Positions 4,960 to 5,056 of a stretch of DNA of 5,056 bases are shown piece by piece; position 1 is the first letter of the stretch; each line of letters opens with the position of its first letter. Position numbers and translations under genes: made by a program. The notes under the pieces are model-generated. The model did not search any database and had not been told where the DNA came from. It worked only from the letters and a program-made list of their open reading frames with translations. The DNA is taken from the NCBI GenBank assembly GCA_023393755.1, contig JAEXCA010000044.1, forward strand, positions 1 through 5,056, given 5' to 3'. The DNA is from Actinomycetes bacterium. Its GTDB lineage: Bacteria > Actinomycetota > Actinomycetes > Propionibacteriales > Propionibacteriaceae.

Positions 4960-5056
4960 CCGGCTTTCGTCCCTAGCCCGCCGCCCATCGGGTCACCGAT
5001 TCCGGGCCTGTCGTGCCCGAGACGCTTCCGCTCGCGGCCATCGCGGGGATACCGGA

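Noticed and set aside
4973..5056. Open frame on the - strand reaching the window edge (27 codons then TAG), possibly the end of the gene upstream of orn
   Set aside because: Too short to judge, with no recognisable motif. A + strand frame from the ATG at 4936 is also open to the edge, so neither can be preferred.

Overview
The window comes from a high-GC actinobacterium (Actinomycetota). It appears to span the right end of an integrated conjugative element and its junction with the chromosome. The evidence is the GC-rich codon use, GTG starts, a coupling-protein type common in actinobacterial elements, and an orn–tRNA-His pair that I recall as neighbours in mycobacteria. No genus can be named from this sequence alone.

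Element side, + strand, positions 1 to about 4156. The window opens inside a TraG/VirD4-type coupling protein (C-terminal part, ending at 1001). An 82-nt gap with two small hairpins follows. Next come an element-encoded single-stranded DNA-binding protein (1084-1521), an uncharacterised tryptophan-rich protein that overlaps it by four bases (1518-2096), and a small basic protein (2100-2306). A non-coding leader (2307-2479) then precedes a 559-residue large serine recombinase (2480-4159), which is probably the element's integrase.

Chromosome side, - strand, about 4152 to the end. A complete tRNA-His(GTG) gene with encoded CCA (4152-4227) abuts and overlaps the 3' end of the recombinase gene by 8 bp. 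Upstream of it on the same strand is orn, the oligoribonuclease gene (4286-4924), followed by 132 bp with its likely promoter. The recombinase therefore converges on tRNA-His and orn, and its stop codon lies within the tRNA acceptor-stem sequence. This is the layout expected of an element inserted at the 3' end of tRNA-His. The other element end and the second att copy are outside the window.

The most interesting part is the recombinase leader. It can form a 5' hairpin, a 10-bp closing stem around three hairpins (one with a C(UUCG)G loop), and a 7-bp pseudoknot. It can also form a competing 10-bp perfect helix, 2409-2418 with 2470-2479, that covers nearly the whole Shine-Dalgarno region up to the base before the start codon. 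These helices cross and share bases, so they read as alternative states of an RNA switch that would control when the recombinase is made. I do not recognise it as a known riboswitch or attenuator class.

Functional reading (inference): the coupling protein and SSB serve DNA transfer and handling of single-stranded DNA. The recombinase integrates and excises the element at tRNA-His, and its synthesis may be held down by the structured leader.
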